DNA of 64,000 bases from Streptomyces sp. TBY4 (GTDB lineage: Bacteria > Actinomycetota > Actinomycetes > Streptomycetales > Streptomycetaceae): contig NZ_JANAVF010000001.1 of NCBI RefSeq assembly GCF_024213195.1, positions 186,001 through 250,000 on the forward strand, read 5' to 3'. This document shows, piece after piece, positions 50,764 through 59,059 of this stretch; positions within the stretch are counted from its first letter, which is position 1; the number at the start of each line of letters is the position of its first letter. Below the pieces are notes generated by a model. The model saw only the letters and a list, made by a program, of their open reading frames with translations, was not told the DNA's origin and searched no databases. The position numbers and the translations under genes are program-made.

Positions 50764-51096
50764 ATGGCGGTTCAGAACCTCTCCCGCGACGAGGTCAAGC
50801 AGAAGCTCGACGGCGGCAAGACCGCGGTCGTGGAGGCCCTTCCGGAGCAGTACTACAAGGAGGCGCACCTCCCGGGGGCGCTGCTCCTCCCCCTCGACGA
50901 CGTCGACGCGCTGGCCCCCGGCCTGCTGCCCGACAAGGACGCCGAGGTCATCGTCTACTGCACCGGTACGACCTGCTCCAACTCCGGGATCGCGGCCGAG
51001 CGCCTGGCCGAGCTCGGCTACTCGAAGGTCTTCACCTACAAGGACGGCAAGGAGGACTGGATCGGGGGCGGCCTCCCGACCGAGTCCGGCGTCTGA
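50764..51096 (+). CDS. single-domain rhodanese
   Basis: The 110-residue protein is a rhodanese domain with the catalytic Cys in CTGTTCSNSG near residue 67 (pattern CxGxxC/S in a loop), after AHLPGALLLPLDDVDAL. Rhodaneses transfer sulfane sulfur to cyanide, thiols or acceptor proteins. The active loop here has a second Cys four residues on. The gene is preceded by GGAGGC and 35 bp upstream of the YceI gene, forming a two-gene operon divergent from a MarR gene. A role in reactive-sulfur handling is reasonable. Confidence 0.9.
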   Translation: MAVQNLSRDEVKQKLDGGKTAVVEALPEQYYKEAHLPGALLLPLDDVDALAPGLLPDKDAEVIVYCTGTTCSNSGIAAERLAELGYSKVFTYKDGKEDWIGGGLPTESGV

Positions 51097-51131
51097 GCGC
51101 CGCATCCACACACGAGCAGGAGGAACGGACG

Positions 51132-51710
51132 ATGACCAGTAGCGCAACATCCCCGACCCGCATCCTGGACGGGGTGGAACTCCCGGCCGTGGGCGACTGG
51201 AAGGTCGACCCGGGCCACGCCGAGGTCGGCTTCCTCGGCCGGCACTTCATGCTCACGAAGGTGCGCGGCCGGTTCACCGGCGTCGACGCCACCGTCTACA
51301 TCGGCGAGCGGCCCGAGGACAGCAAGGTCACCGCGGTGATCGACATGGCCAGCGTCAGCAGCGGGGACACGGCCCGGGACGACCACCTGCGGTCCGCCGA
51401 GTTCTTCGACGTGACCGAGCACCCCCGGGCCACGTTCACCTCGACGTCGGTGAGCTGGAACGGTACGAGCGGCACGCTCGTGGGCGATCTCACGATCAAG
51501 GAGTTCACCCGTCGCGTCGAGCTCGACGTCGACTACCTGGGCCACGCCAAGGACCCGTGGGGCAACGACCGCACGGTCTTCTCGGCCCACGGCAAGATCA
51601 ACCGCGAGGACTGGGGCCTGACCTGGAACATGGCCCTGGAAACCGGCGGGTTCCTGGTCTCCAAGGAGATCGAGCTCTCGCTGGAGATCGAGGCGGTCAG
51701 GGAGGTCTGA
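51132..51710 (+). CDS. YceI-family protein
   Basis: The 192-residue protein lacks an obvious signal peptide and shows the YceI lipocalin-like pattern: WKVDPGHAEVGFLGRHFMLTKVRGRFTGVDATV near residue 24, SSGDTARDDHLRSAEFFDVTEHPRATF in the middle, and FTRRVELDVDYLGHAKDPWGNDRTVFSAHGKINREDWGLTWN at the end. YceI proteins bind polyisoprenoids or other lipids. In Streptomyces they are often paired with rhodanese or oxidoreductase genes. The AGGAGGAACGG ribosome site is strong. A GC hairpin follows at 51732-51764. Confidence 0.92.
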   Translation: MTSSATSPTRILDGVELPAVGDWKVDPGHAEVGFLGRHFMLTKVRGRFTGVDATVYIGERPEDSKVTAVIDMASVSSGDTARDDHLRSAEFFDVTEHPRATFTSTSVSWNGTSGTLVGDLTIKEFTRRVELDVDYLGHAKDPWGNDRTVFSAHGKINREDWGLTWNMALETGGFLVSKEIELSLEIEAVREV

Positions 51711-51731
51711 CGCCCCGCGCGCCGACCTGCC

Positions 51732-51764
51732 GGTCCCGGTGCGGCCCCCGGCCGTACCGGGATC
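51732..51764. terminator. imperfect hairpin after YceI gene
   Basis: GGTCCCGGTGCGGCC and GGCCGTACCGGGATC pair over 15 positions with one G-T and one mismatch, leaving a CCC loop. It lies between convergent genes (YceI stop 51710 and TetR stop 51777). Confidence 0.5.
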
Positions 51765-51776
51765 ACCCCTGCCCGC

Positions 51777-52385
51777 TCAGGCGGCCAGGACCCGCCGCAC
51801 CATCTCGCCGAGTGCCCCCCGGATCCGTACGGAGGTGAACTCGCTGCTGCGCAGCGCCTGCTGGAGGTCCGCGTCGACCATGGCGAGCAGCAGGTGCGAG
51901 GTGCCCTGGGCGTCCAGCTCCGGCCGCGCCTCGGCCAGCAGGACGGACAGGTGGTGCTGCCACAGGCAGTAGGAGCCGATCTGGTACCGGACCCCGGGCG
52001 CGGTGGTCTCCGAGAGCCGGACCAGCTCCAGGTTCGTGTCGAGCAGATCGAGATAGGTGTCGAAGAAGGCGGCGATCCGCATGCCCGCATCACCTCCGGG
52101 CCCCAGGGGCGGCGGCCCGTGCAGCATCCTGTCCTGCAGCTCGCTCTCCTGCGCGTCGAGCAGGGCGACGGCCAGCCCGGACTTGCTGCCGAACCGGCGG
52201 TACAGGGTTCCCTTGCCGACGCCCGCGCGCGCCGCGATCGCGTCGAGCGAGACGTTGTCGACGCCCAGTTCCCTGAACAGTTCCGCCGCGACCACCAGGA
52301 TGCGGCTGCGGTTGCGCGCGGCATCCGCCCGCTCGCGAACCGGCCGCCGGATGAGTTCGGCCACTTCAGGTGACCCCGCGCTCAT
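51777..52385 (-). CDS. TetR-family transcriptional regulator
   Basis: The 202-residue protein has the TetR helix-turn-helix at residues about 40-62 (VSLDAIAARAGVGKGTLYRRFGSKSGLAVALLDA) and a helical ligand-binding domain. It starts at ATG 52385. It diverges from the peptide and tailoring-enzyme operon that starts at 52581, so it is the best candidate for its local regulator. Two GTGAGTGT repeats, 10 bp apart, at 52415-52432 lie close to its own start and may be part of its operator. Confidence 0.9.
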   Translation of the reverse strand: MSAGSPEVAELIRRPVRERADAARNRSRILVVAAELFRELGVDNVSLDAIAARAGVGKGTLYRRFGSKSGLAVALLDAQESELQDRMLHGPPPLGPGGDAGMRIAAFFDTYLDLLDTNLELVRLSETTAPGVRYQIGSYCLWQHHLSVLLAEARPELDAQGTSHLLLAMVDADLQQALRSSEFTSVRIRGALGEMVRRVLAA

Positions 52386-52414
52386 GCTCTGCCTTCGTTC
52401 GTGACCTCGTAGGT

Positions 52415-52432
52415 GTGAGTGTTCGTGAGTGT
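52415..52432. promoter_or_regulatory. paired GTGAGTGT repeats near TetR start
   Basis: GTGAGTGT at 52415-52422 and 52425-52432 are exact copies 10 bp apart, one helical turn. They sit 30 bp upstream of the TetR ATG on its template side and about 150 bp before the peptide gene. Possible operator; not tested. Confidence 0.35.
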
Positions 52433-52511
52433 ACCCAGCACGGACACGTGCCGTACCGGAGCGGGCCGCAATGGCATCTAACCCCTCCCCCGATCTTCGC
52501 CGTTCGTTTTC

Positions 52512-52540
52512 TTGCTCCCGGGAAACCGATGTGCCAGGGT
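52512..52540 (+). promoter_or_regulatory. putative promoter of the peptide operon
   Basis: TTGCTC at 52512-52517 and CAGGGT at 52535-52540, 17 nt apart, form an HrdB-like promoter that would give a 5' leader of about 34 nt before the peptide ATG at 52581. Confidence 0.45.
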
Positions 52541-52580
52541 CCTTCCAACCGGACCGTAGTCCGCTTACGGGGGACACACC

Positions 52581-52673
52581 ATGGCACAAGTCGAGGGCCA
52601 CCGCACCTCCTCGGCCTCCGGTTCCTCGGGGTCACAGGTCTCCGCGACCGTGACGCACCCGCACTGCGCCTGA
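52581..52673 (+). CDS. 30-residue Ser-rich putative precursor peptide ending HPHCA
   Basis: ATG 52581 with GGGGGA 6 nt upstream reads a 30-residue peptide: an N-terminal MAQVEGHRTSSASG, a Ser/Gly stretch, then SQVSATVTHPHCA and TGA. It is 36 bp before the aminotransferase gene, inside the same predicted transcript. It has no signal peptide or membrane segment. A short Ser/Thr/Gly-rich leader, a single Cys and two His near the C terminus suit a ribosomally made precursor or a carrier peptide. It could alternatively be a leader peptide controlling the operon. No homolog can be tested here. Confidence 0.6.
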   Translation: MAQVEGHRTSSASGSSGSQVSATVTHPHCA

Positions 52674-52709
52674 TCCCCCGTGGCACGCCCGTTCCTGATC
52701 GGAGGAAGC

Positions 52710-53894
52710 ATGACCACGCACCCCAGCCCGACCAGCCCGGACCACCAGCTCCTCGACCTGACCCAGCACGAGATCCAGGCGCTGCGCACCAGGTTCAACC
52801 TCGCCGACGCCCACACCCACCAGCAGCAGTCGGACAGCCAGCGCGAGATCGTCGCCCGGCTCCCCGAGCTCTGGTACGAGGCGGAGCGCGGCCTGCAGGC
52901 CACGGCCGAGGAGCGGTTCATCGAGGCCTTCTTCACCCTGCACCGCCAGGACACCGCCCTGGCCAAGAACAAGACCCTGCTGTCGTACGCCGCCTCGATC
53001 TCGACGATGGTCGCCGGCATGTACCTCAAGCAGCAGCGCAAGTCGGTCACGCTGGTCGAGCCCTGTTTCGACAACCTCTACGACGTCCTGAACAACATGG
53101 GCGTACCGATGTACCCGATCGAGGAGTCGGCGCTCCACGACCCGGACCGGATCTACTCCGAGCTCAAGCGCCTGGTCCGCACCGACGCCCTGTTCCTCGT
53201 CGACCCGAACAACCCCACCGGCTTCACCCTGCTCCAGCACGGCCGCAGGGGCTTCGAGGAGGTGGTCCGCTTCTGCAAGGACCACAACAAGCTGCTGGTC
53301 ATCGACTTCTGCTTCGCCTCGTTCACCCTCTACGACGAGAAGCTCGCCCGCTTCGACATCTACGAGCTCCTCGAAAGCTCCGGCATCTCGTACCTGGCCA
53401 TCGAGGACACGGGCAAGACCTGGCCCGTTCAGGACGCCAAGGCGGCCATGATCACGGCCAGCGACGACATCCGCGAGGACGTCTACAACCTGCACACCAG
53501 CGTGCTGCTCAACGTCTCCCCCTTCGTGCTCAACATGCTGACCCAGTACGTCCAGGACTCCACCCGTGACCAGCTCGGCTCGGTCCGCGAGGTCCTCACC
53601 CAGAACCGCGAGGCGATACGCAAGGCGATCGACGGCACGATCCTGGAGTACCAGGAGCCCGTCGCCGGAGTGAGCGTCGCCTGGGCGCGCATCAACCACC
53701 CGGAGCTGACCGCGACCGAACTGCAGCGGCTGCTGGCGGAGGCCGAGGTGTACGTCCTGCCCGGCCGGTTCTTCTACTGGAGCCAGCCCGACCGGGGCGA
53801 GGCCTTCGTCCGCTTCGCCCTCGCGCGCGACCCGCAGGTGTTCTCCGACGCCATGGCCCGGACGCGAGAGGTGCTCGACCGCCATGCCGTCTGA
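52710..53894 (+). CDS. PLP-dependent aminotransferase, fold type I
   Basis: The 394-residue protein starts at ATG 52710 after GGAGGAAG. It has fold-type I features: [12 protein letters not shown] near residue 170, [14 protein letters not shown] with the PLP-contacting Asp, and [21 protein letters not shown] with the PLP Lys near residue 235. The C terminus has [26 protein letters not shown]. The N-terminal 80 residues ([21 protein letters not shown]) are unusual. It would transaminate or otherwise transform an amino acid in a biosynthetic pathway. It overlaps the next gene by 11 bp. Confidence 0.87.
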   Translation: MTTHPSPTSPDHQLLDLTQHEIQALRTRFNLADAHTHQQQSDSQREIVARLPELWYEAERGLQATAEERFIEAFFTLHRQDTALAKNKTLLSYAASISTMVAGMYLKQQRKSVTLVEPCFDNLYDVLNNMGVPMYPIEESALHDPDRIYSELKRLVRTDALFLVDPNNPTGFTLLQHGRRGFEEVVRFCKDHNKLLVIDFCFASFTLYDEKLARFDIYELLESSGISYLAIEDTGKTWPVQDAKAAMITASDDIREDVYNLHTSVLLNVSPFVLNMLTQYVQDSTRDQLGSVREVLTQNREAIRKAIDGTILEYQEPVAGVSVAWARINHPELTATELQRLLAEAEVYVLPGRFFYWSQPDRGEAFVRFALARDPQVFSDAMARTREVLDRHAV

Positions 53895-54396
53895 CACGAC
53901 CGTCCCCGACGAGTACGCCGACGCCGCGCTCTTCCTCGGCATGAACAGCGAGGACGAGGGCGTACGCCGCGCCTGCAAGGCCTTCTTCGTGGACCGGCTC
54001 GACGGCCGGATCGTCATGAGCCTGGAGCAGGTGGGCCGCTGCGACGACATCATCTGGGGGTTCTCCCGCGAACTCCAGGACGCCTACTACCCGTTCATGG
54101 ACAACCTGCACACCGTCATGGACATCCGCCGGCTCGGCTACGAGGAGGCGGACGTCCTGCACGCCACCGGCACGGAGCTGCCCCGGTCCCTGCCGGTGCA
54201 CGAGCGGCTGCTCCTCGGCATGGTCCGGGACCGCAAGGGGCTGCTGCACACGGCCAGCCCGCGCCTGGCGGCCACCACCGGGTTCGCGGTGCGCGCCGTG
54301 ACCGGGGCCGACGGGCCGGAGGCCCGCTTCCCCGAGCCACTGGAAGACCTCTACCAGCAGTCCCTCGCCCTGCGCGTGCCGGCCGAAGCCCTGTGA
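53884..54396 (+). CDS. conserved protein of unknown function in the peptide operon
   Basis: The 170-residue protein begins 11 bp inside the aminotransferase gene. It contains [30 protein letters not shown], then [38 protein letters not shown] and a C-terminal helical part. The pattern of an early Asp/Glu set and acidic helices could be a PIN-like fold. Related proteins are annotated as an actinobacterial DUF (I recall DUF6190, but am not sure). The function is unknown. Its tight overlap with the aminotransferase suggests they act together. Confidence 0.72.
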   Translation: MPSDTTVPDEYADAALFLGMNSEDEGVRRACKAFFVDRLDGRIVMSLEQVGRCDDIIWGFSRELQDAYYPFMDNLHTVMDIRRLGYEEADVLHATGTELPRSLPVHERLLLGMVRDRKGLLHTASPRLAATTGFAVRAVTGADGPEARFPEPLEDLYQQSLALRVPAEAL

Positions 54397-54406
54397 CGGA
54401 GGACCG

Positions 54407-55186
54407 ATGATCACCGGAACGACCACCGCGCTCGTCACCCCCGTCGACGCGGCGGGAGAGATCGACGAGAAGAGCATGGCCCGCCTCATCGCGACCGTAC
54501 GGCCTTACGCGGACGCCCTGTTACCCGCACTGAGCACCGGTGAGGGGGGCTCCCTGTCCGACCGGCAGTGGCGGCAGACGCTGACCGTCGCCGTCCGGTA
54601 CGCCGAGGGCGTGCCGGTCCTCGCCGGGATCCTGCGGCCCACCACCGACGGGGTCCTCGCCCTCGCCCGCGACGCGGGCGGGCTCGGCGCCGCCGCGGTC
54701 GTGGTCACCACCCCGTACGGGGCGGACGTGACCCAGGAGGAGATGGTCCGCCACTTCGAGGCCGTGACCGGGGCCGGACTGCCCGTGATCGTCTACCACG
54801 AGTCGGCCGTCTCCGGGAACGGCCTCGAACTCGGCACCCTGCTGCGGGTCTGCGCCCTGCCCGGGGTGGCCGGGGTCAAGGACTCCGCCGGGGATCCCGG
54901 GTTCACCCGTGCGCTGATCGCGGCCGGCCCGGGCGTGCCCGTGGTCCAGGGGCTCGAACACCTCCTGCTGGACTCCGGACCCGTCGACGGCTGGGTCGTC
55001 GCGCTGGGCAACGTCGAACCGGAGCTCTGCAAGGCCCTGTTGACCGACCGCGGCGAGGAACGGGCGGCGCAGCTGCACGCCGCGTACGAACGGTACGGCC
55101 TGGACCGGGACGACTGGTACCGCTCGCTGAAGACCGAACTGCTGCGGCGCGCCGTGATCGAGACCGACCGGGAGGTCCCGTGCTGA
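54407..55186 (+). CDS. DHDPS/NAL-family aldolase-like protein
   Basis: The 259-residue protein has the TIM-barrel pattern of the dihydrodipicolinate synthase/N-acetylneuraminate lyase family. ALSTGEGGSLSDRQW stands for the usual GTTGE motif near residue 43, VIVYHES holds the catalytic Tyr near residue 127, and VAGVKDSAGDP has the Schiff-base Lys near residue 153. Such enzymes add or remove pyruvate or a similar keto acid. The product of the adjacent aminotransferase could be its substrate or product. A GGAGG site precedes ATG 54407. The stop overlaps the next gene by 7 bp. Confidence 0.87.
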   Translation: MITGTTTALVTPVDAAGEIDEKSMARLIATVRPYADALLPALSTGEGGSLSDRQWRQTLTVAVRYAEGVPVLAGILRPTTDGVLALARDAGGLGAAAVVVTTPYGADVTQEEMVRHFEAVTGAGLPVIVYHESAVSGNGLELGTLLRVCALPGVAGVKDSAGDPGFTRALIAAGPGVPVVQGLEHLLLDSGPVDGWVVALGNVEPELCKALLTDRGEERAAQLHAAYERYGLDRDDWYRSLKTELLRRAVIETDREVPC

Positions 55187-56019
55187 ACGTGACACCGAAG
55201 CCCACCGACAGCCCGCACAAGCGGCTGTTCCTCCACAACCGCTCCCTCCAGAGCTCCGCGGTCGTCGCCCGGATCGAGGATCTGGAGGCGGCCTGGATCG
55301 GGCCCCTCGTCGAGGACCTCACGGACCGTACGCCGACGCTCGCCGGCCGGGCCGAGTGGAAGGAGCGCCTCGACGGACTGCTGGCCCTCGAACGCGAGGG
55401 CAGCCCGGCCGGGAGCTATCTCGCCGAGAAGGCCACCCGGGAGCAGTTCGCCGTCGTGGTACGGGAGTTCGCGCTCGACGGACTGACCGAGGCGCAGAAC
55501 TTCTTCCCGGCGATCCCCCGGCTCCCGATCCGCTCGCAGATGGCCGTGATGCGGGTGCTCATCGACGAGTTCGGCTGCGGCAACCTCCAGCAGACCCACT
55601 CCAAGCTCTACCTCGACCTGCTCGCCGAACTGGGGCTCCCCCAGGAGCTGGAGAGCTTCCTCGACACCACCGGGGACGAGACGTACGCGTTCCTCAACGT
55701 CTTCTACTGGCTCACCCAGCGCGCCGCGCACGTCGAGTACTTCCTCGGCGCACTGGCCTACCTGGAGGCGAGCATCCCCGACGCCTTCGCGGTGCAGGCC
55801 CGCGCCTGCACCCGGCTGGGGATCGAGCGGGGCAGGTACTACACCGAGCACCTGCACATCGACACCTTCCACATGCGGGAGATGCAGACCGCGATCAAGG
55901 AGTACGAGGCGGAGCGCGGGCTCGACGCGACGAAGCTCTGGATCGGGGCTCAGCTGCTGTCCGGGCTGATCGGGGGCGCCTTCGACGCCGCCGTCGCACG
56001 CGCGCGGGAGGCGGCATGA
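55180..56019 (+). CDS. heme-oxygenase-like diiron oxidase (HDO) family enzyme
   Basis: The 279-residue protein starts at GTG 55180 with GGAGG 4 nt ahead; GTG 55189 is an alternative. The all-helical sequence carries the HDO ligand pattern: LDGLTEAQNFFPAIPRL (Glu), IDEFGCGNLQQTHSKLY (Glu and His) and RYYTEHLHIDTFHMREM (Glu, His, Asp and His). HDO enzymes use two irons and O2 to N-oxygenate, desaturate or cleave amino acids, as in SznF, UndA or BesC. In this operon it is a candidate for oxidising the amino acid or the peptide. It overlaps the DHDPS-like gene. Confidence 0.82.
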   Translation: MLNVTPKPTDSPHKRLFLHNRSLQSSAVVARIEDLEAAWIGPLVEDLTDRTPTLAGRAEWKERLDGLLALEREGSPAGSYLAEKATREQFAVVVREFALDGLTEAQNFFPAIPRLPIRSQMAVMRVLIDEFGCGNLQQTHSKLYLDLLAELGLPQELESFLDTTGDETYAFLNVFYWLTQRAAHVEYFLGALAYLEASIPDAFAVQARACTRLGIERGRYYTEHLHIDTFHMREMQTAIKEYEAERGLDATKLWIGAQLLSGLIGGAFDAAVARAREAA

Positions 56020-57320
56020 GCGACGCCGTGCTGGAAGAGCTGCCGGGCGACCGGGTGCGGGTCCGCGTCGCGGGCCGGGAGTTCGTAATCGACGCCGCCT
56101 GTACGCACCGGCTCGGCCGGCTCGTGCACGGGCAGGTCAACGCGCGCACCCTGCGCATCACGTGCCCGCTGCACGGCACCAGCTTCGACCTCGCCACCGG
56201 CTGCCCGGTGGCCGGCCCGTCGGCGGATCCGCTGACGGTGCACCGCGCGGGCGTGCTCGGGCAGTCGTACGAGCCGCAGGACGTCTGGCTGCCGGCCTCC
56301 GAGCGGCTCCTCGAATGGGACGACGGCTTCCACGACCTCATGCTGGGCGACCGGCTGCGCATGGACGCCTACAAGGCGGCCGTCACCGAGGCGGTGCGGC
56401 CGGGCGCCACCGTCCTCGACCTGGGAACCGGTACCGGCATCCTGGCCCAGTGGGCGCTGGAGGCCGGGGCGGCCCGGGTCTACGGCATCGACCTCAACGA
56501 GAACATCCTCCGGACCGCGACGCGGCGGCTGACCGAGGCCGGGTTCGGGGACCGCTTCCATCCGCTGCGCGGGTTCTCCTTCGACATCGAGCTGCCCGAG
56601 CGGGTGGACCTGATCATCTCCGAGATCATGGGCAATCTCGCCGACAACGAGAACTGCGTCGCGATCCTCGACGACGCCCGCGCCCGCTTCCTGCGGCCGG
56701 GCGGCGCGATGCTGCCGGTGGCCGTGGAGAGCTATCTCGTACCGGTCACCGCGGAGGCCGCCCACGGCCGGGTGCGCGACGGATCGCCTCAGGACGCCGG
56801 GGGCCCGGCCGAGTTCGCCGAGCTGCTGAAGGGGCGCGGGGCACGGGACGCCTTCGACCTCTACTACGACGCGATCGTCCCGGTGGGCGGACAGCTCTCG
56901 GCGCCGCGGCTCGTGCGCCGGTACGCCTTCGAGGGGGCGCACGGCGCGCAGGAGACCTCGTACGAGGTTCCGCTCGTCTACACCGTCCAGCGGGCGGGGC
57001 TGTTCACCGGGTTCAAGGGCTATTTCGTGGCCACCCTCTCGGACACCGTGGCCCTGGACATCTCGGGTGACGAGGTCGCGGCGGACGATCCGTCGGCCCG
57101 TACGACCTCGGACAGCTGGAAGCACGCCTACCTGCCGGTCCGCGACGCCGTGCCGGTGCGGCCCGGCGACCGGATCGCGCTCACCTTCTCCCGGCGGCAC
57201 CCGGCGGACACCGGATCCGGATCCTTCGGACAGGTCTACGGCTGGGAGGGCTCCGTCGTCTCCGGGGACGTCACCGTGGCCCGGTTCTCGCACAGCACCC
57301 GGCCCGAACAGGAAGGCTGA
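56016..57320 (+). CDS. Rieske domain fused to PRMT-like SAM methyltransferase
   Basis: The 434-residue protein starts at ATG 56016, coupled to the HDO gene by ATGA. Residues 1-85 form a Rieske [2Fe-2S] domain with CTHRLGRL (C-x-H) and TCPLHGTSFDLATGCP (C-x2-H). Residues about 110-330 form a class I methyltransferase with TVLDLGTGTGILAQWALEAGAARVYGID and the double-E loop SEIMGN, as in protein arginine methyltransferases. A further beta-rich C-terminal part follows. Rieske domains normally pass electrons to an oxygenase, so a fusion to a PRMT-like fold is rare. It may pass electrons to the diiron enzyme encoded just before it. The methyl acceptor is unknown. Confidence 0.85.
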   Translation: MSDAVLEELPGDRVRVRVAGREFVIDAACTHRLGRLVHGQVNARTLRITCPLHGTSFDLATGCPVAGPSADPLTVHRAGVLGQSYEPQDVWLPASERLLEWDDGFHDLMLGDRLRMDAYKAAVTEAVRPGATVLDLGTGTGILAQWALEAGAARVYGIDLNENILRTATRRLTEAGFGDRFHPLRGFSFDIELPERVDLIISEIMGNLADNENCVAILDDARARFLRPGGAMLPVAVESYLVPVTAEAAHGRVRDGSPQDAGGPAEFAELLKGRGARDAFDLYYDAIVPVGGQLSAPRLVRRYAFEGAHGAQETSYEVPLVYTVQRAGLFTGFKGYFVATLSDTVALDISGDEVAADDPSARTTSDSWKHAYLPVRDAVPVRPGDRIALTFSRRHPADTGSGSFGQVYGWEGSVVSGDVTVARFSHSTRPEQEG

Positions 57321-57325
57321 ACCCC

Positions 57326-58072
57326 GTGACCACCACGACCACGAAGGACCCGACCCTGACAGAGGACAGCGGGGTCGCGGACCCGCGGCTGCCCGCGACC
57401 CCCGACACGATCAGCGTCTACACCGATCTGAACTGCTCCTTCGCCCACGTGGCCGTGCACCGGCTGCACGAGACCCGGCGCAGGCTGGGCCTGGAGGGGC
57501 GGATCTGGTTCGACTTCCGGGCCTTTCCCCTGGAGTTGTTCAACCGGGAGGTCAACGCCCGGCCAGGGGTCGACTCCGAGATCTCGGTGCTCGGCGCGCT
57601 CGAACCGGAAGCCGGCTGGCGGCTGTGGCAGGGGCCCGACTGGGCGTACCCGGTCACGACCCTGCCGGCGCTGGAAGCGGTGCACGCGGCCAAGTCCCAG
57701 TCCCTGGAGGCCAGTGAGCGGCTCGACCGCGGGCTGCGGCGGGCCTTCTGGGCGGAGGGCCGCTGCATCTCGATGCGCCACGTCATCCTGGAGGTGGCAG
57801 CCGAGACGGGCGCCGTCGAGGTGGAGGGGCTCGCCCGGGCCCTGGACACGGGCTCGGCGCGGGCCGCGGTGACGGCCCAGTACGAGTCGGCGCGCGAGGG
57901 GCGGGTCAACTGCAGCCCGCACGTGTTCCTCCACGACGGCACCGACATGGCCAACCCGGGCATCGAGGCGCGGTGGGTGAACGGCGACTTCGGGCAGGGG
58001 TTCCCCGTGATCGACGGGGACCGGCCGGAGGTGTACGAGGAACTCCTCGTGCGGGCAGCACAGTTGCTCTGA
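57326..58072 (+). CDS. DsbA/FrnE-like thioredoxin-fold protein
   Basis: The 248-residue protein starts at GTG 57326. The N terminus TISVYTDLNCSFAHVAVHRLHETRRRLG is the DsbA/FrnE/2-hydroxychromene isomerase signature with a single Cys (NCSFAH). The middle is the helical insertion and the end NCSPHVFLHDGTDMANPGI is the cis-Pro loop. Members act as disulfide oxidoreductases or glutathione-like isomerases. With a single active-site Cys it may act on thiol-bearing substrates, perhaps the Cys of the peptide. It closes the operon and is followed by an 18-bp stem terminator. Confidence 0.85.
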   Translation: MTTTTTKDPTLTEDSGVADPRLPATPDTISVYTDLNCSFAHVAVHRLHETRRRLGLEGRIWFDFRAFPLELFNREVNARPGVDSEISVLGALEPEAGWRLWQGPDWAYPVTTLPALEAVHAAKSQSLEASERLDRGLRRAFWAEGRCISMRHVILEVAAETGAVEVEGLARALDTGSARAAVTAQYESAREGRVNCSPHVFLHDGTDMANPGIEARWVNGDFGQGFPVIDGDRPEVYEELLVRAAQLL

Positions 58073-58083
58073 GGCTCCGCAGC

Positions 58084-58124
58084 CCCGTGGCCGGGCCCGT
58101 CCGTACGACGGGCCCGGCCACGGG
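58084..58124. terminator. 18-bp stem terminator between peptide operon and MIB operon
   Basis: CCCGTGGCCGGGCCCGTC (58084-58101) and its exact reverse complement (58107-58124) enclose a CGTAC loop, between convergent operons. It is a strong bidirectional terminator. Confidence 0.85.
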
Positions 58125-58148
58125 CGTTCGCCTGCCTTCGGGCAGTCG

Positions 58149-59045
58149 TCAGATGCGGTCGGCCGCGATCAGGACGTACTGGAAGGAGCCGTCCTTGTAG
58201 GACTCGATGAACGCCTCCTCGATGCCGGTGACCAGCGAGGACGTGGCCCGCAGCTCCCAGTAGGGCAGGGTCGCGGGGGTCAGGTCGATGACCGCCTGCG
58301 GTACGAGGCGGTTGTCCGCCATGGCCTTGAGGTACTCCCGGCGGGAGTGGATGTTGCACTCGAAGTGCGCGTTGATCTGGGAGACCCACTTCGAGGGCTG
58401 CCCGTAACGGGGGTTCCAGCAGCCGGTGATGGTCACGTACCGGCCGCCGACCTTCAGGACGCGGGAGTGCTCGGCGAAGAGGTCGTCCAGGTCGACGTAC
58501 ATGCTGGACTCGTTGTTCCAGGACGCCGCGGCCTGCCCGGTCTCGAAGGGCGTGCCGAGCATGTTGCAGACGCGGGCCCGGACGTGGTCGTCGATGCCGA
58601 GCTCGCGGGCGCGCTGGTTGGCGAAGTCGGCCTGCTTGGCGGAGAGGGTGACGCCCTCGACCTTGCATCCGAAGCGCTGGTGGGCCATGACCATCGAACC
58701 GCCGCGGCCGCAGCCGGCGTCCACGAGGGTGTCCTCGCGGCCGATGGGTCCGAGGTGGTCCAGGAGGAGTTCGGCCTGCGCCGACTCCAGCCGGTGGAGC
58801 TCCGCGACCAGCTTCTTCTCGTACGCGCCGTCGCCGGTGTCGCCGAGGGCTGCGTGGTCCACGTCACCGATGCCGTAGTGGTGGTGGTAGAGGCCGTCCA
58901 CGTCACCGAGCCGCAGGTTCACGGGCCTGGCCTCGTTGTTCCAGTAGCGGGCGATGTCCCCCTGGTAGGGGGTGGCCGGCCCGGGAATGATCACGGGGGC
59001 CGGGGTGGTGCCGTTGGAGCTGGTGGTCAGGTCAGTGCTGGTCAC
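58149..59045 (-). CDS. geranyl diphosphate 2-C-methyltransferase
   Basis: The 298-residue SAM methyltransferase starts at GTG 59045. It has TLVDAGCGRGGSMVMAHQRFGCKVEGVTLSAKQ (motif I) near residue 105 and ASWNNESSMYVDLDDLF in the middle, and ends with YWELRATSSLVTGIEEAFIESYKDGSFQYVLIAADRI. These match the GPP C-methyltransferases of the 2-methylisoborneol pathway, which add a methyl to C2 of geranyl diphosphate using Mg2+. It is the last gene of the encapsulin-MIB synthase-methyltransferase operon (14 bp after the synthase). The N-terminal 35 residues are Thr/Pro-rich. Confidence 0.95.
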   Translation of the reverse strand: MTSTDLTTSSNGTTPAPVIIPGPATPYQGDIARYWNNEARPVNLRLGDVDGLYHHHYGIGDVDHAALGDTGDGAYEKKLVAELHRLESAQAELLLDHLGPIGREDTLVDAGCGRGGSMVMAHQRFGCKVEGVTLSAKQADFANQRARELGIDDHVRARVCNMLGTPFETGQAAASWNNESSMYVDLDDLFAEHSRVLKVGGRYVTITGCWNPRYGQPSKWVSQINAHFECNIHSRREYLKAMADNRLVPQAVIDLTPATLPYWELRATSSLVTGIEEAFIESYKDGSFQYVLIAADRI

Positions 59046-59059
59046 TAATAGGTCCGTCC

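Noticed and set aside
52674..52709. A longer aminotransferase starting at TTG or GTG around 52680
   Set aside because: The ATG at 52710 has an ideal GGAGGAAG ribosome site; upstream residues look non-coding.
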